Source: Dictyophora rubrovolvata
Lineage: Eukaryota > Basidiomycota > Agaricomycetes > Phallales > Phallaceae
DNA length: 64,000 bases
Assembly: GCA_029959195.1 (NCBI GenBank)
Contig: CP114119.1
Span: forward strand, 2,914,001 to 2,978,000
Direction: 5' to 3'
Made by a program: the position numbers and the translations under genes. Under the pieces are notes generated by a model. That model made no database searches. It saw only the letters and a program-made list of their open reading frames with translations, and was not told the DNA's origin. Shown here one piece after another: positions 48,600 through 59,766 of the stretch; within the stretch, counting starts at the first letter, position 1; every line of letters begins with the position of its first letter.

Positions 48600-49430
48600 A
48601 CATCGATGAAGGGGATCATTATTGCACTCAACCCCCGTCACGATTCCGTTTTAAAAAAGTTCGAAAAGTTCGAAAGAATTGTAGAGGTCTGCAGTGACAT
48701 CACGGCCAGTGCTGAAAGATATCATTTACAATAAAAAGGGGGTAAACAGCCGTGATCGTTGGTTTCAGCGGAGGTGGGAAGTCAACTCTCTTCAGTTGAA
48801 ACTCTTCAAGCCTTCGGATATACTACGATGTATTTATCCTCCGGAACCATCCATGCAGCCGGCAAACCTTGAAAGTTATATGTCTCATCTCCGGTTTGGC
48901 ACGCCATGGCTGTTGGCTCTGTAGCGGTTTTTGTCTTAGCTCTTGAGTTGCAAAAAGACCCGTATTTTTCAGGGCGCGACTCTTCTATCGTTCTGGCATG
49001 AAGCATTATGTTGCTGCAGATGAACCAAGCTTTTTAGTTGGTCCTCCCTCAAATTGAAAATCGGATCTTCAGTAGACTGAGTATGATCAAAATGCTGAAC
49101 TAGGCAATTGGTACGATGGTAGGCGATTCTATTTCGGCTCTTTTGAGCTCAGCCTTTGATTTCCAAAGGTCTATGTGACCCACCGCTTTATATTTGACTA
49201 AACGTGCCCAATATGATTTTGTAAGCGTTGTTATTTTAGGCACTATCTCCTTGTTCTTATCTGAAGTTATTTGTGAAGGGTTTTGTAAGGCGGCGAACTG
49301 GTTGACCAACTTGGTCGACACGCGGACCATCTAGTTTTGGACGGCAAGTTTGCTGAGTTGTATAATGTCCAGGCTGAGGCGTTTCGTCTGAAAGCTCTTT
49401 CTATGTTTACTATGCTGATATTAATGATGT
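48600..49430 (+). pseudogene. Degraded tandem copy of the ABC transporter C-terminal half
   Basis: DNA here follows the order of the intact gene upstream but with large gaps. FEKFERIVEVCSDIT (near 48658) matches the segment of the intact gene near 45765. Near 48740-48800 a Walker A-like stretch (VIVGFSGGGKSTL in DNA sense) and the following YDV-SSGTIHV block are recognisable, then a jump. GCGCGACTCTTCTATCGTTC at 48974 matches 47294, followed by ADEPS, and the end KFAELYNVQAEAF (49343) matches the intact C terminus. Frames do not agree, the signature region is gone and several deletions are present, so it is not functional. Similarity continues into the 3' flank (49540-49640 against 47990-48060), so the duplication included flanking DNA. 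Confidence 0.8.
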
Positions 49431-49639
49431 ATGCTAAATATCTTGTACAATTCGTGAGGCTGTTAGGGCTGTCGATGCCATCGAATCATGAATATGCAGA
49501 CGAACCATGTAGTGTGGGGGCGTCCGGACGGATCTAGACATCCGCCAACTTGGAGCTTCTCCGCATGCTCCTGTATTATGTTTCAGGTTCTGATGAAATT
49601 GAACGCCGTCAGCAAGCATTGAACAAATTAGAAATTGTC

Positions 49640-51000
49640 AGAATGCCGACGCTCGCATTTCGATTTCGCTTTAATGTATTTGTTATACAAGTTCTCCGAT
49701 ACGAAAGGTCCGAATCAGTCAGGCTGGACCGCGACTCCGTAAGTACGCGTAAGCTATTATACGAATGGACGACTCAGAGTACACGTGGCCACTGGGCCGA
49801 AAGCGGCGGCCTTTGTGTATATGGCGCGCAATTGTAAGCTGTGGCTAGTGCCAGACAAATATAGCAGATCAGTGCAATTATGAGTTGATAATGATGCACT
49901 GGTCAAACTCTACCATTGACTGGTCCATCGATATCGATATAGAAAAGGGTTTGTCATGTCCTTACGAGAATTTGGAATAGGATGAATTAAAAATTCACAA
50001 AGAAATTTCATATACAAATCGACTCACATGACCCAAAGAAATTTGCCACCGGATATTCCGCGCCATATATGCTCCCGGGCCCATCGATATTGTGAAACGA
50101 CCGCCGTTCCCTCAGTTCAGACTCTGAGAAATTGCAAAAAAGAATTAAACCAGCATAGCATTTGCGTTTTGGACTCGTATTGGACTCGAATGCATTGGCT
50201 TTTGTTTTCGGGTACAATAATGTACTTGTCATCAGTCAGTCCCTAGTCCCTGCTGCGTATTCACCTACGCATGGTCTTTTCTACAGATAAGCCGACGGAA
50301 TGCCGAGATAAGGGTGCCTCGCAGCTCGGCATCATTCTCGGCATCTCAGAACAGCGGCTAGACTTCCTGTCCGGGAGATGAGGGAGATTACGTTATCCAA
50401 AAATAGCACAGATCAAGCCCACACGACTCTGGCCAACCAGCGTACTCGACTTACGTTATCAAACCTCTCTTTCTCTTTCTCTTTCTCTTTCTCTTTCTTC
50501 CACCTTGTTCCGCCAACACATTGTCCTCGTTTTCCCTCCGACCCTGCATTTCTCAACCACATTGCAATTTTGGGGAAGGAGTGTGTATTACAACGCCGAC
50601 AACACGCATTTACCGCATGGTGTCGGCCACCATTTCGGAGTCTTACTACCACTCATTATCTCAGCCAGCCAGCCAGTCATCCTCTTTTCTTCTTTCTCTT
50701 TTCAACCGCTGGTTCTTTTCTTTGCCAAACTGAATAGTTCTCCAGATCTACTGGAAAGGATCTATTCAATCAGGTATGAGAAATCTCGTGTTTAATGTGC
50801 GCTTAATTCATTACATCAGAACTCATAGCTTTTTTGCTCGACTACGACATCGAATAGTAAATACAGTGTCAAGGGAATTCAATTCGCAGCGCCGAGACTC
50901 TTTGCCTTCTTATCTGTCTTTTTTCGTTGGTCCAAGCCCTTTTCATCAGCCACATTTTTCAATTAGTCGTTGGCGCTAAATTCGCAAGACTCAAATTACA
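49640..51000. other. Intergenic and promoter region before the 704-aa gene
   Basis: No coding region is recognised. A pyrimidine tract of TTTCTC units lies at about 50466-50499 and CT-rich sequence continues to 50710, typical of strong fungal core promoters and leaders. A short inverted pair built on TGCCGAGA / TCTCGGCA lies at 50300-50345. Confidence 0.5.
50466..50499. repeat. (TTTCTC)n pyrimidine tract
   Basis: About five to six TCTTTC hexamer units in a row upstream of the gene at 51001. It may act as a pyrimidine-rich promoter element. Confidence 0.8.
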
Positions 51001-53115
51001 ATGGGCGCGAACGGGGAGCACACGACAATATATTACCCTACTCATAGCCGCCCCCATCGTACGCTTATTCGTCCCCAACCGTACCGTCGTGACCCAAAGG
51101 CTCATCATAATCTGAAACTGAAACGAGACGACATGAATTCCACCCGCCTTTCTCTCTCAGAAGCGCAGTCAGCCGTTCCTGCATCTTCAGATTCAGCAAC
51201 GAGGTCTGAGAAAAAGCATTCCTCTTCGTCCGTATCCCAGCTTTTCCCAGTCGACCTCTCTGAATTCCAGGCAGTCAACCAGATGTGGGCGAAGCAAGGT
51301 CGAAGTCAAAGGGGGTTGGAGCTTATCAGTAGCGATTTGGTTGGGTTGAAAGACAAGCATGAGCAAGCATCTGATTTGATGCTGGCTCATAGACATCAAG
51401 ACTCTACGTCCTTTGCCTCCGTTTCCGTCTCCGTACGTTCCGCTACAACTGCTTTCGTCTCAATGTCGCCTTGCACGACGACTGCCTCCACCTCATACGC
51501 CTCCTCTCTACCCAGTGCCCTTTTTTCATCAGCTGCATCAACTTCATCAACTTCCAGTGCATCAACAGTTACTGTTGTTTGTAGATCATCACCATGGCCA
51601 TGCCCAAACGTTCCAGCTGGAAACAAATGCCTTGACACTTGTTGCAATCCTTGCGATCCGATGCAGTCCCGTCTCAGTCCGAAATTAGAACGGAATCCGA
51701 GCAGCCAATCATCACTTGGGCATTTGAAGCAACGTTCATTATTGCAACCGTCTCTTCAGCCACTGCACAGGACGTCAGCGATAAGAACTCCTGTGGCATC
51801 GTCCGCGAGCCCCTTACATGTTCTACTTGATGAAGCGCGAAGGGACGGCATATGCTCGGCTGAACTGGCGGCGAAGGAGACTTTGAACGCTAAAGCCAGG
51901 CTGAAAACGCACAATACCGGTCGGCCCCGGGCTCGTTCTCTTTCCGTTCTCGCGGAGGTCGACGATGAGCTTGGAAGGTCAGGAACAGCGGCAGGCCCTT
52001 CGACATCTGCATCTGCACCACCTAGTCCTCGCATACCAGTAAGAACCGGCACTCTGCTCGACAGTTTGGTCTCGTTCGCTACCAAACTCCCGTTATCATA
52101 CGAGGTATACCCTGATACCGATGCTAGCACTAGCACCACGAGTCCGACGAAGGAATCATACCCACTCCTTCCACTTCATCATTCGAGGATCTACACCCTT
52201 AAATTCCCTCCGCCACTACCACAGCCACGCTCTCCCTTCCGCGCCCATTCTCCTCCGCGTCATCCAACGCCACGCTTCCGTCTCGTTGAAAACAAAGAGT
52301 ATCTACGGTTGAAGGCAGTGTGGAATCGGCTTTCGGGAGCGGACGGTATTGCGGTTGATTTGTTCGTTGATACGGTACATGGTGATTACTGTGATGGCGA
52401 TGACGATGACGATGACGATGATGACCAGGACGACGAGGATGGTACCACGTCCAACGGGATCAGATTGCGAGATTTAGACCGTGGATGTGAAAGCGAGGGG
52501 GAGTGTGATCACTTGTATGAAGAAGAGGATGGTACATCATCATTGAGCCGAGACAGACTTTCACGCTCTCGTACACGTCGACGTATTATGCACCATCACC
52601 CGCTTCCTTCCCAATCTCTTGTTGATAAACAAGGGAATCTTCACACAGGCTGCGAACTGGTCATCGGGATAGCGATTGATGGGATCAAAGAGAGTGCGCT
52701 AGGATTGCGCGTCGGTCAACAACGACGAGGATCTGCGAAAGGAAAGGAGAAGGCGAAGACACAGACTCGAGCAAAGTCTTCTTCTGCGCTTTCCTCGAAG
52801 AAACTGGACTTGTTGGATGGTCTATCTCTCACGAGCTTAGTATTATCCCCTTCTCTATCCTTATCATCGCTGTCGCATTCTGTCCGCCGGACACTGGACT
52901 CTTTTCGCGCGTTAGGAGAGGGACATGTGAGACGTGTCGGTGTTTTGGCTCAAACTACTCAAACAACCGACTCCTCAGGCTATACGTCCACGTCAGCACA
53001 AGGACTTCATGGAGAAGATCGGGCGCATCAGGATCGTGTTCAAGCACATGCACATGGGCCTGTAGAAGACCCTCATCATCGTTCAATATCAATGACCGGT
53101 CCTGAAGGATTGTAG
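51001..53115 (+). CDS. Uncharacterised intronless low-complexity protein, 704 aa
   Basis: A single open frame of 704 codons, exceptional in a window where nearly every gene is split. Composition is Ser/Thr/Pro-rich in the first half, with an Asp run (about residues 466-475) inside a conserved-looking segment. Regions that look folded rather than random are near 345-370 (TGTLLDSLVSFATKLPLSYE) and 430-460 (FRLVENKEYLRLKAVWNRLS). A Ser/Leu-rich stretch near 615-645 and an Arg-rich segment (SRSRTRRRIMHH) follow. There is no signal peptide or membrane segment, and no domain I recognise. A nuclear or regulatory protein would fit the composition but this is only a guess. Alternative in-frame start: Met 45 (51133). 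Codon use favours C and G in third positions more than its neighbours. Confidence 0.7.
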   Translation: MGANGEHTTIYYPTHSRPHRTLIRPQPYRRDPKAHHNLKLKRDDMNSTRLSLSEAQSAVPASSDSATRSEKKHSSSSVSQLFPVDLSEFQAVNQMWAKQGRSQRGLELISSDLVGLKDKHEQASDLMLAHRHQDSTSFASVSVSVRSATTAFVSMSPCTTTASTSYASSLPSALFSSAASTSSTSSASTVTVVCRSSPWPCPNVPAGNKCLDTCCNPCDPMQSRLSPKLERNPSSQSSLGHLKQRSLLQPSLQPLHRTSAIRTPVASSASPLHVLLDEARRDGICSAELAAKETLNAKARLKTHNTGRPRARSLSVLAEVDDELGRSGTAAGPSTSASAPPSPRIPVRTGTLLDSLVSFATKLPLSYEVYPDTDASTSTTSPTKESYPLLPLHHSRIYTLKFPPPLPQPRSPFRAHSPPRHPTPRFRLVENKEYLRLKAVWNRLSGADGIAVDLFVDTVHGDYCDGDDDDDDDDDQDDEDGTTSNGIRLRDLDRGCESEGECDHLYEEEDGTSSLSRDRLSRSRTRRRIMHHHPLPSQSLVDKQGNLHTGCELVIGIAIDGIKESALGLRVGQQRRGSAKGKEKAKTQTRAKSSSALSSKKLDLLDGLSLTSLVLSPSLSLSSLSHSVRRTLDSFRALGEGHVRRVGVLAQTTQTTDSSGYTSTSAQGLHGEDRAHQDRVQAHAHGPVEDPHHRSISMTGPEGL

Positions 53116-55400
53116 TGTGGACGTTAACTTGAAGAAATACGCTCTAGTTCGATTGCTCGCTTGTTCGCCACGGCCACTCGTGTAAGTCTGGCACTTATTA
53201 GAAGAAAGAAAGGAAATCCAGACGCCGTTTCTGTGCATCCTTGTACATATGGACACCCTTTTTTCGAAACGCGTTGACGTGCAGGGTTTTTCATGTATAC
53301 ATATTCGTCAACCTCGTTATTTATCCACAGTGCACACAATGTTGCGATCGGAGGATGCGTAAACCCGTCCCTACTAGTAGGTGTCCTGCGGGGCTCAGGT
53401 TCTCTCTTTCGTTTCCAGTGGGGCGCTCGTACTATCATATGTGGCCATGCAGGGCATGACCCACCAAACCGGACTAAATTTGAATCGAACAGGCTCTCGG
53501 TCTTCCAAGCTATACAAGCCGCATTACTCTCTACTATTCTAAGCCTTTCCGATTCCTTATACTCTTGTCAGCGTGTCTCGTTACTTGCATCCCAATATGC
53601 CCCCGTTTTCAATTAAACCGACTCGATTCTGATTCTGATTTTGTCCGGGACTCTTCATACCTATGCTTATTCCCATTCTCCTTTGGTCGTTAAGATAAAA
53701 TTCACGCTCGCGTACTTCTTTTTTATCATGTTGGACCATCCTTCAAGCCCGTGTCTTGTCACTGCGGCTGATTCAGTCCCATCCCAAACTCTACTTTTTT
53801 TTTTTCGTTTCGATTCAGCTTTTTCATCACTCCGCGCCTCGTCTCGTTTTATCTATCTGTTTTCTTTGGGCTGTTGGGTTCATTCACTGGTCGCTTTTTC
53901 CCCCAGCAATAGAGTTCTATAATACTCTCACGTCTATGCTAGATATAGACTGTTTAACTTCTTTCCCCTATCCCGATTTTTCAAATTTCGAAAGCTCAAG
54001 CTCTTATCATGTTATCGTAACACACCTTTATTCCTTTCTTTGCGTATTTAATTATACATTCATAACACTATGTTATACCATTCCTTCTATACTCCTCTTC
54101 TCTCTTTCGTCATAATACTTACTACTCAAGTCGTTTTCACCCTGCACCCTTCACTATTTATGTAGACGTCCTATGGCTAAGTGTAGAAAATGACAATACA
54201 TTAATTCAATCGTCATTTGGAAACGCTTTGAAACTTCAATCAGTGATTAAATTCCCCCAAGTTCCCCGGCCCATTTATATCTGTCCGTGGTTTTATATAG
54301 TCTGGTTCGACTTGTGGTTGTCAGATATAAGGAAGCCTTGTCAGATACCTAAACCCTAATATATTTAGATTATGTTTCTCGTGTTATATGGGGAGTCTGT
54401 ATACAAAATACCAGTGATTCGAATTTCGCGGCTTTGGGAAAAGCTACCCCGTGACTGACACCCTTAGCGGAAGCATTTGCTCCAGGCTCGTTCAACGTCA
54501 TGGCCTGCGCCGAACCTAGATACCCTTCATATACCGATTAATTGCCTTTTTGAGTCTTCCCTAGCTTCCCTCCTTCGCCTTGTTTGTACACTTTTTCCCC
54601 CTCGGCTCCAATTGATTACATGTTCACCATGTCATTTTCATACAATTACCATTACAATGGTTATTCGCGATCGTCTGCGCAGTTGGAGATCTGCATGGGA
54701 AGATCTAAGTTCTCACAATCAACTTAATCTATGATCTAGAGATTCAAAGGACCTTTTCATTTCTTATGTCGATGTGCATACACGTGTTCTAATGAGAATC
54801 TTTTTTCCTTCTTCAGATACAGGCAGCAGCTAAAAATTGCTTGTGTCCATTTGTTTGTTCTTCGGTTTCTGTACGTATGTATACTAGGTGGGTAGCACAA
54901 CGTCAATCGCGGAGTACATTAGCTTTGTAGCGTCGTCATACGTTGAGTAATACTTTTGAGATTTCATCAAGCCGAATTTACATAAGTAAACTACCCTGTC
55001 GCATTCACTGTTGGACCAAGACTGAAGCGCTTTCGTTTTCAAAATTAAACCAAGCTTTATGCCACTTGAAAATTTCGAAATTTAAAACTTCCTTTTGTGC
55101 TAACGTACGAGGTTCTTTTATTGTTCATAATAGCGACGTAAAAACTTTTACACAATATAGTTACAAAAAATGGTAGTTATAAGTCACTTTTTCAAGTGGT
55201 GACCGACGTGCTTCTTCAGAGTCGTAAAGAACTGAGAGTGAATGGATAACCAACGGAGAAAGGATATTAATGAACATTAGTTTCGTCTTTAGGGAAGCAC
55301 ATTTAAAAGGAGATGAAAGGGAGGATTTCAAAATGATGCGAACCGGGTAACAAAGCCACGCATACGTTGAATACACGCACTGAAACCACAAAGGCCATCA
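53116..55400. other. 2.3-kb gene-free region
   Basis: T-rich sequence with several short frames (for example 53641-53922 +, 53756-54115 +) that are low-complexity and without motifs. It includes the 3' flank of the 704-aa gene and of the first oxalate decarboxylase. Confidence 0.5.
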
Positions 55401-57467
55401 TCATCCAACAACCACTTGCTTCGTCTTGTTTAACTTGGAAACTGTTTCATTGTCGATGTTCAGGTGAGCCTGAACCAGCTCGGGTGGCGACAAAGCAAGC
55501 CATTGACCGAGACTTATGTCTTGCATTTTATCTGTGAGATAGATAGGGAAGTTGATGATGAATTGTATACTCGTCAAACGGGCAGGCGTTGTTTTGCTTA
55601 CCGGACTTCAAAATCTCCAAGAAGTGAAGTGTCTCATTTCCGATATTTTCAATGTAATGACCGTTGCTTGCCTATTGATAATTCAGAACTCGTAAACACA
55701 GTCCTGATGGTATCAATCACAACATTGGTACTTACAGTAACATAACCGACGTCTCCAGCTTGATAATCGAATGTTCGTGCATTGCCGTTCGCAGCAAACA
55801 TCGTCATGCGTGCTGTTCCAGAACTAGTCGTCTTGTGTTCAGATAACGCTGAAGTGGTAAAAATATGCATCTCTCACATGAAGTAGTTCCATTCGTCTGA
55901 ATTGAGGAGGTGAGAATGAATTAGAATTCAGCTTCGTTATTCATTGAAGAATTTATTACCACTTGTGGGATGCCACTGAAACAGAAGTTCAGAAATCAGA
56001 AGAAACTGCTACCAGTTGACATAAGAACCTACATGTAACTCTCTCATTCCTCCCGCCTCAACCCAAACTTCTGCGGCAGCGATTGTTTTTGCCACTGTGA
56101 AAATCGACGAATCGAGTACTTTAAAGGAACCACCGGAAAGAGGTGTAGCTGTATTTTTTGACCACTCGAAAGTGAACGGCATAGGCGATTGACCGTTAGG
56201 AGAAGTCACTTCCGGCTGGTTGTTCTGCAGTGCGGGTGGGGGGTTACCAGGGAAGATGTAAAGTTGGTCCTTAGGAATTTGATCAAACGCGGAGATATCA
56301 AGACCGAAATTCTTCGCTAATACTTCCTTTGGGACGTGCGCCACCCAATCTGAGAGAAGGAATGTGTCGTCTTCACTAAAATCTCCACTGTCAAACACCT
56401 AACATTGATCGATGGTAAATGCAGAGACAGAAGAAGAGCCAAGCTCGTGAAATTCATACAAGTAGGAACTCTGCGCCTTTGGAATTCTCATCTGTTGCTT
56501 GAATGGAGTGAGGAATACCCGCAGGGAAGTACCATGTATCTCCGGGCCCCTATAATATGATAGATTTAATAGGAACAATCCCTAACTTGAACTCAATATG
56601 CTCACAACGTTCGCTTCGTAATTTTCACCTTCAGGTGTGACAGCAGTGACAACAACCCGACCCTGAAAGTCATTCCTGTTAAACTTGTCACAGGAATTGA
56701 TACGAGGTAGCATACCGCAAGCATATACGCCCATTCAGCGGTGTTGTGCCAATGAAGTTCACTAAGATAGGCGACCCATCAACAAATGATAATGAATTCT
56801 GAAGGGATAATTCACTTACCGTATTGCTCCAGCCTTCAATCTCATGTTGACACCTGCTATGCCAGTCTAGAAAACCGATCGTCAAGACGGTTAGGTTCAG
56901 GTCCAATATATCGATAGATGCTAGCTCACCGCAATAGGCATAACCCCAACTAAAAAAACCTTTAGTAAAAAAAAAAATGGAATAATTTTGTTTTGTGTTC
57001 TGCTTACCGTTTTGTTCACGCGCCCATCCACCGTTTTGAACACGATTGTGGGACAAACTAAAAGACCATTTCGCATTTAAAACACTTCCAGCATCCGTGG
57101 TCGGAGGAGCCAATAAGTCCGGATTTTGTCTAAAATTCGATAATAGTCAGAAAATGAGATTTCTCGAATCTCGAGCGCGAAAGACAGACTTATCCAACAC
57201 CGCGTTTTGAGGGCCAAGAATTTCCGCACCAGTTTCGCCTCGTATAGGCTCTGGATTTTCACTCTGGAACTGGTCGAAGAGTGAAAAATTGGGATCATCA
57301 CTGGCGACTTCGGTTTGAGATGGAGCGCTGGAAGAGGACGAGACCGAAGAATGGGTGGAGCTGGGGCTGCGCTTCTGTTGATTCGCATCGACAGCTGGGG
57401 CAGCGAGCACCCATAGTTGCTGGTGAAGAAGAAACAGAGCAGTAACCAAAATTCTGAAATGAATCAT
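55401..57467 (-). CDS. OXDC: Oxalate decarboxylase (bicupin), copy 1
   Basis: This secreted or wall-bound Mn enzyme converts oxalate to formate and CO2; wood- and litter-decay fungi use it to limit oxalic acid. The start at 57467 gives a signal peptide ([20 protein letters not shown]) and a Ser-rich linker. Each cupin has its metal site: [12 protein letters not shown] in the first (near 56740), and GGMRELHWHP plus EWNYFM in the second, whose motif is assembled across introns at 56039-55960. Between them lie [20 protein letters not shown] and [14 protein letters not shown]. Late blocks are [19 protein letters not shown] and GDVGYV. The end is KQVVVG-stop at 55401. About a dozen introns are present and the gene looks intact. 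The paralogue at 59767-61873 has the same architecture and orientation. Confidence 0.92.
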
Positions 57468-59766
57468 CGTGAGTCAAACGTAAATTCTCAAACAAGGACA
57501 ACGTAGAAGCGCGTCGGACGAGCTCTTGGGGATTTACTCGCCGGTGACGAGATGGAAGGGGGAGAATACGCAGCCCTCCTTTAATACTAAAATCCGTGTC
57601 GGCGAAAAATATAAAATAAATTAGATAAATAAACTAAATTTGGTTAAACCAAATACATTACCGTTTTTTTACTGTAAGAGCAGGTTAAATGAGAACCCAT
57701 GCTTAGAGACTAAAAAAACAGCAGCCGCAAAATTTTACGGTTACGCGAGGCCGGTATCCGCAACGTACTTACGCATGACATGCATGATACTTTTTCCATC
57801 AACCTATGCAGGATGGTAGAAGTTCATGAACGGCGTCGACTCAAAGTATTAGCTGCAAGAATTTTTTCCATCTTCCAACTTTAAAACGAAGAAGAAATCA
57901 TTTTTAAACTTTGATAGAACTCTTGATTTTCTGATCAAATGCAATGATATTCTGCCGTTCTTATCAATTTGCCGAAATACGCTATATCTACCCCAGATGA
58001 TCGTGTTATGGGGAGATTTTCACACGTAGAAGAAGCCAACTGACATTGCGGAGGCAAAAGTGATCGCGATCCCGTCCGCCGACTCCGCTCGCAACGGTTT
58101 TGTTGACATTACATCATTCTTCATGAATTCACACACCAAAAGTGCTTACATTTTGTAATAATGAATATGCTTTCATATAGACAAGTACATACACTTCGTG
58201 TCTTTCTATGTTTACAAAGTCCCAAAATACATGTCTATTGAAAAGGTGTGTGATAACTTTTTCCAGTCAAAACGAAACCCTTCTCTCGAAAATCCTCTAT
58301 GCACGCAGCATGCCCCGGCGCGTCTTAACAATGACTGCGGTTATGCTGCCCCTGCACATAACATGTTCAAGACGGGTCTAAATCTATACAAGCTGTGGGA
58401 AAATATGGATTTAAATGTTTCCGGTGTGCACATGAGCACCTTTGAATTTGTGGGGGACATGGGTCTATGATGTTCTCGTGAACATCTTAGCATGTGCAGT
58501 GTTTTGTTTTCACTTCAACAGGGATCGTCGATCATCGGTTCCACCATTACTAGACTGTTTCCAAATTGTTTTGATGGTTTCCTCATCAAAAAAAAGTCTT
58601 GGGTAGGTGTACTGAAGTGAGGAGCCATTTTTGGATCGCCACTTAAGGAGGTAATCGTATTGGAGACGGACAAATCAACATGTACTTAATGCTTAGAGTA
58701 ATACCTGTAGTTGATCTTGATTGTATTACCGGAGCTCTCGATAGAACCTGATAGAACCCACGGTTACATGCCCCGGGTCTCGTTCCTGTTGGTAAGTTTA
58801 CCATATTATCCTTACCACTGTCACAATGATTCTAAGATAATAGAACCGTGAGCTAACTCGCTTCCAGGTTGTCCCTGTTTGCAGGGAAAATTGAATAGTC
58901 CACGTGGTGAACTCAACCGCATTGGCGATGTTTCTTTCGATTTTTATTTCATCATATGACTGCCTCTTGTTTGTTCATTGGATGTAGCCCGTAATGTTTT
59001 AAAAAACTTTTTATAACCGGAGACTGTAGTCATCATGTTTATCAAAATTTTGATATGACGTCTTCAGTTTGAAATAAGAAGTGAAAGACATTATAATAAC
59101 AATCCTATATCCACTGACAATTTGGCCTTCACAGCTATGGTACACCCACCCTTCGTCAAAAAGCCTGCCTTTAAAAACATCTCAGCTGTGTAATGACATT
59201 GCTCAATTGAAACATTGTTCTCAAACCCAGCTAGTCTACTGTCAGTCAAAATATAGGATTTGATCCATTGCCGCATCAATATTAATATGTACGTAGGCAC
59301 GCCCTAATTGCACGCAGCGATGTTTCCTAGAGAGTGGGAGCGTACAGGGACACCCCTTTAAAGGATATTCGGGCTCTATGCAATGCACATTTAGGCTACT
59401 TGATCAAGCTCAGCCGTTGGCCGAGTCGGGCGAACGATTCGGACGTCATGCACTCCTGATTCCTGAGTTCGGATCAAGTGCGCGTGAGGCCTCATATTCT
59501 CCATTTTTTTTATGATCATATTATTGTGCATCTGACACATTCACTCAATTTGAGAGAAGCACTAAAAAATTCCCGAGATTGACCAAAGACCACGAGTTAT
59601 ATAGACGCATTCTACTTTTATCCGCAAACAATAATTCCGAACATGCCTACTTATGTACATTCTGATCAAGTTCAAAAATATCCTGAGAAATAATCATATC
59701 TGAAACACTTTACAACATAAACTACTAACAAAACAAGACGAAGTAAAACAAAGGACATATTTCACA
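57468..59766. other. Intergenic between the oxalate decarboxylases
   Basis: The left end is the promoter of copy 1, including a GTGTCGGCGAAAAAT element near 57596 that resembles GCGTCGGCGAGGATT near 62011 before copy 2. A 90-codon frame at 58198-58470 has no features of a gene. A Pol III-like element is listed separately at 59412-59512. Confidence 0.5.
59412..59512 (+). repeat. tRNA-derived SINE candidate (Pol III promoter boxes)
   Basis: The stretch has an A-box-like TGGCCGAGTCGG (59418-59429) and, about 50 nt later, a B-box-like GTTCGGATC (59467-59475; one mismatch to GWTCRANNC). A T-run of eight follows (59504-59511), a possible Pol III stop. I could not fold a full cloverleaf with matching acceptor arms, so a functional tRNA is unlikely; a tRNA-derived SINE head or tRNA relic fits better. 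Confidence 0.4.

Noticed and set aside
58198-58470. 90-codon frame in the oxalate decarboxylase intergenic region
   Set aside because: No motif, no splice signals and AT-rich codon pattern like the surrounding non-coding DNA.
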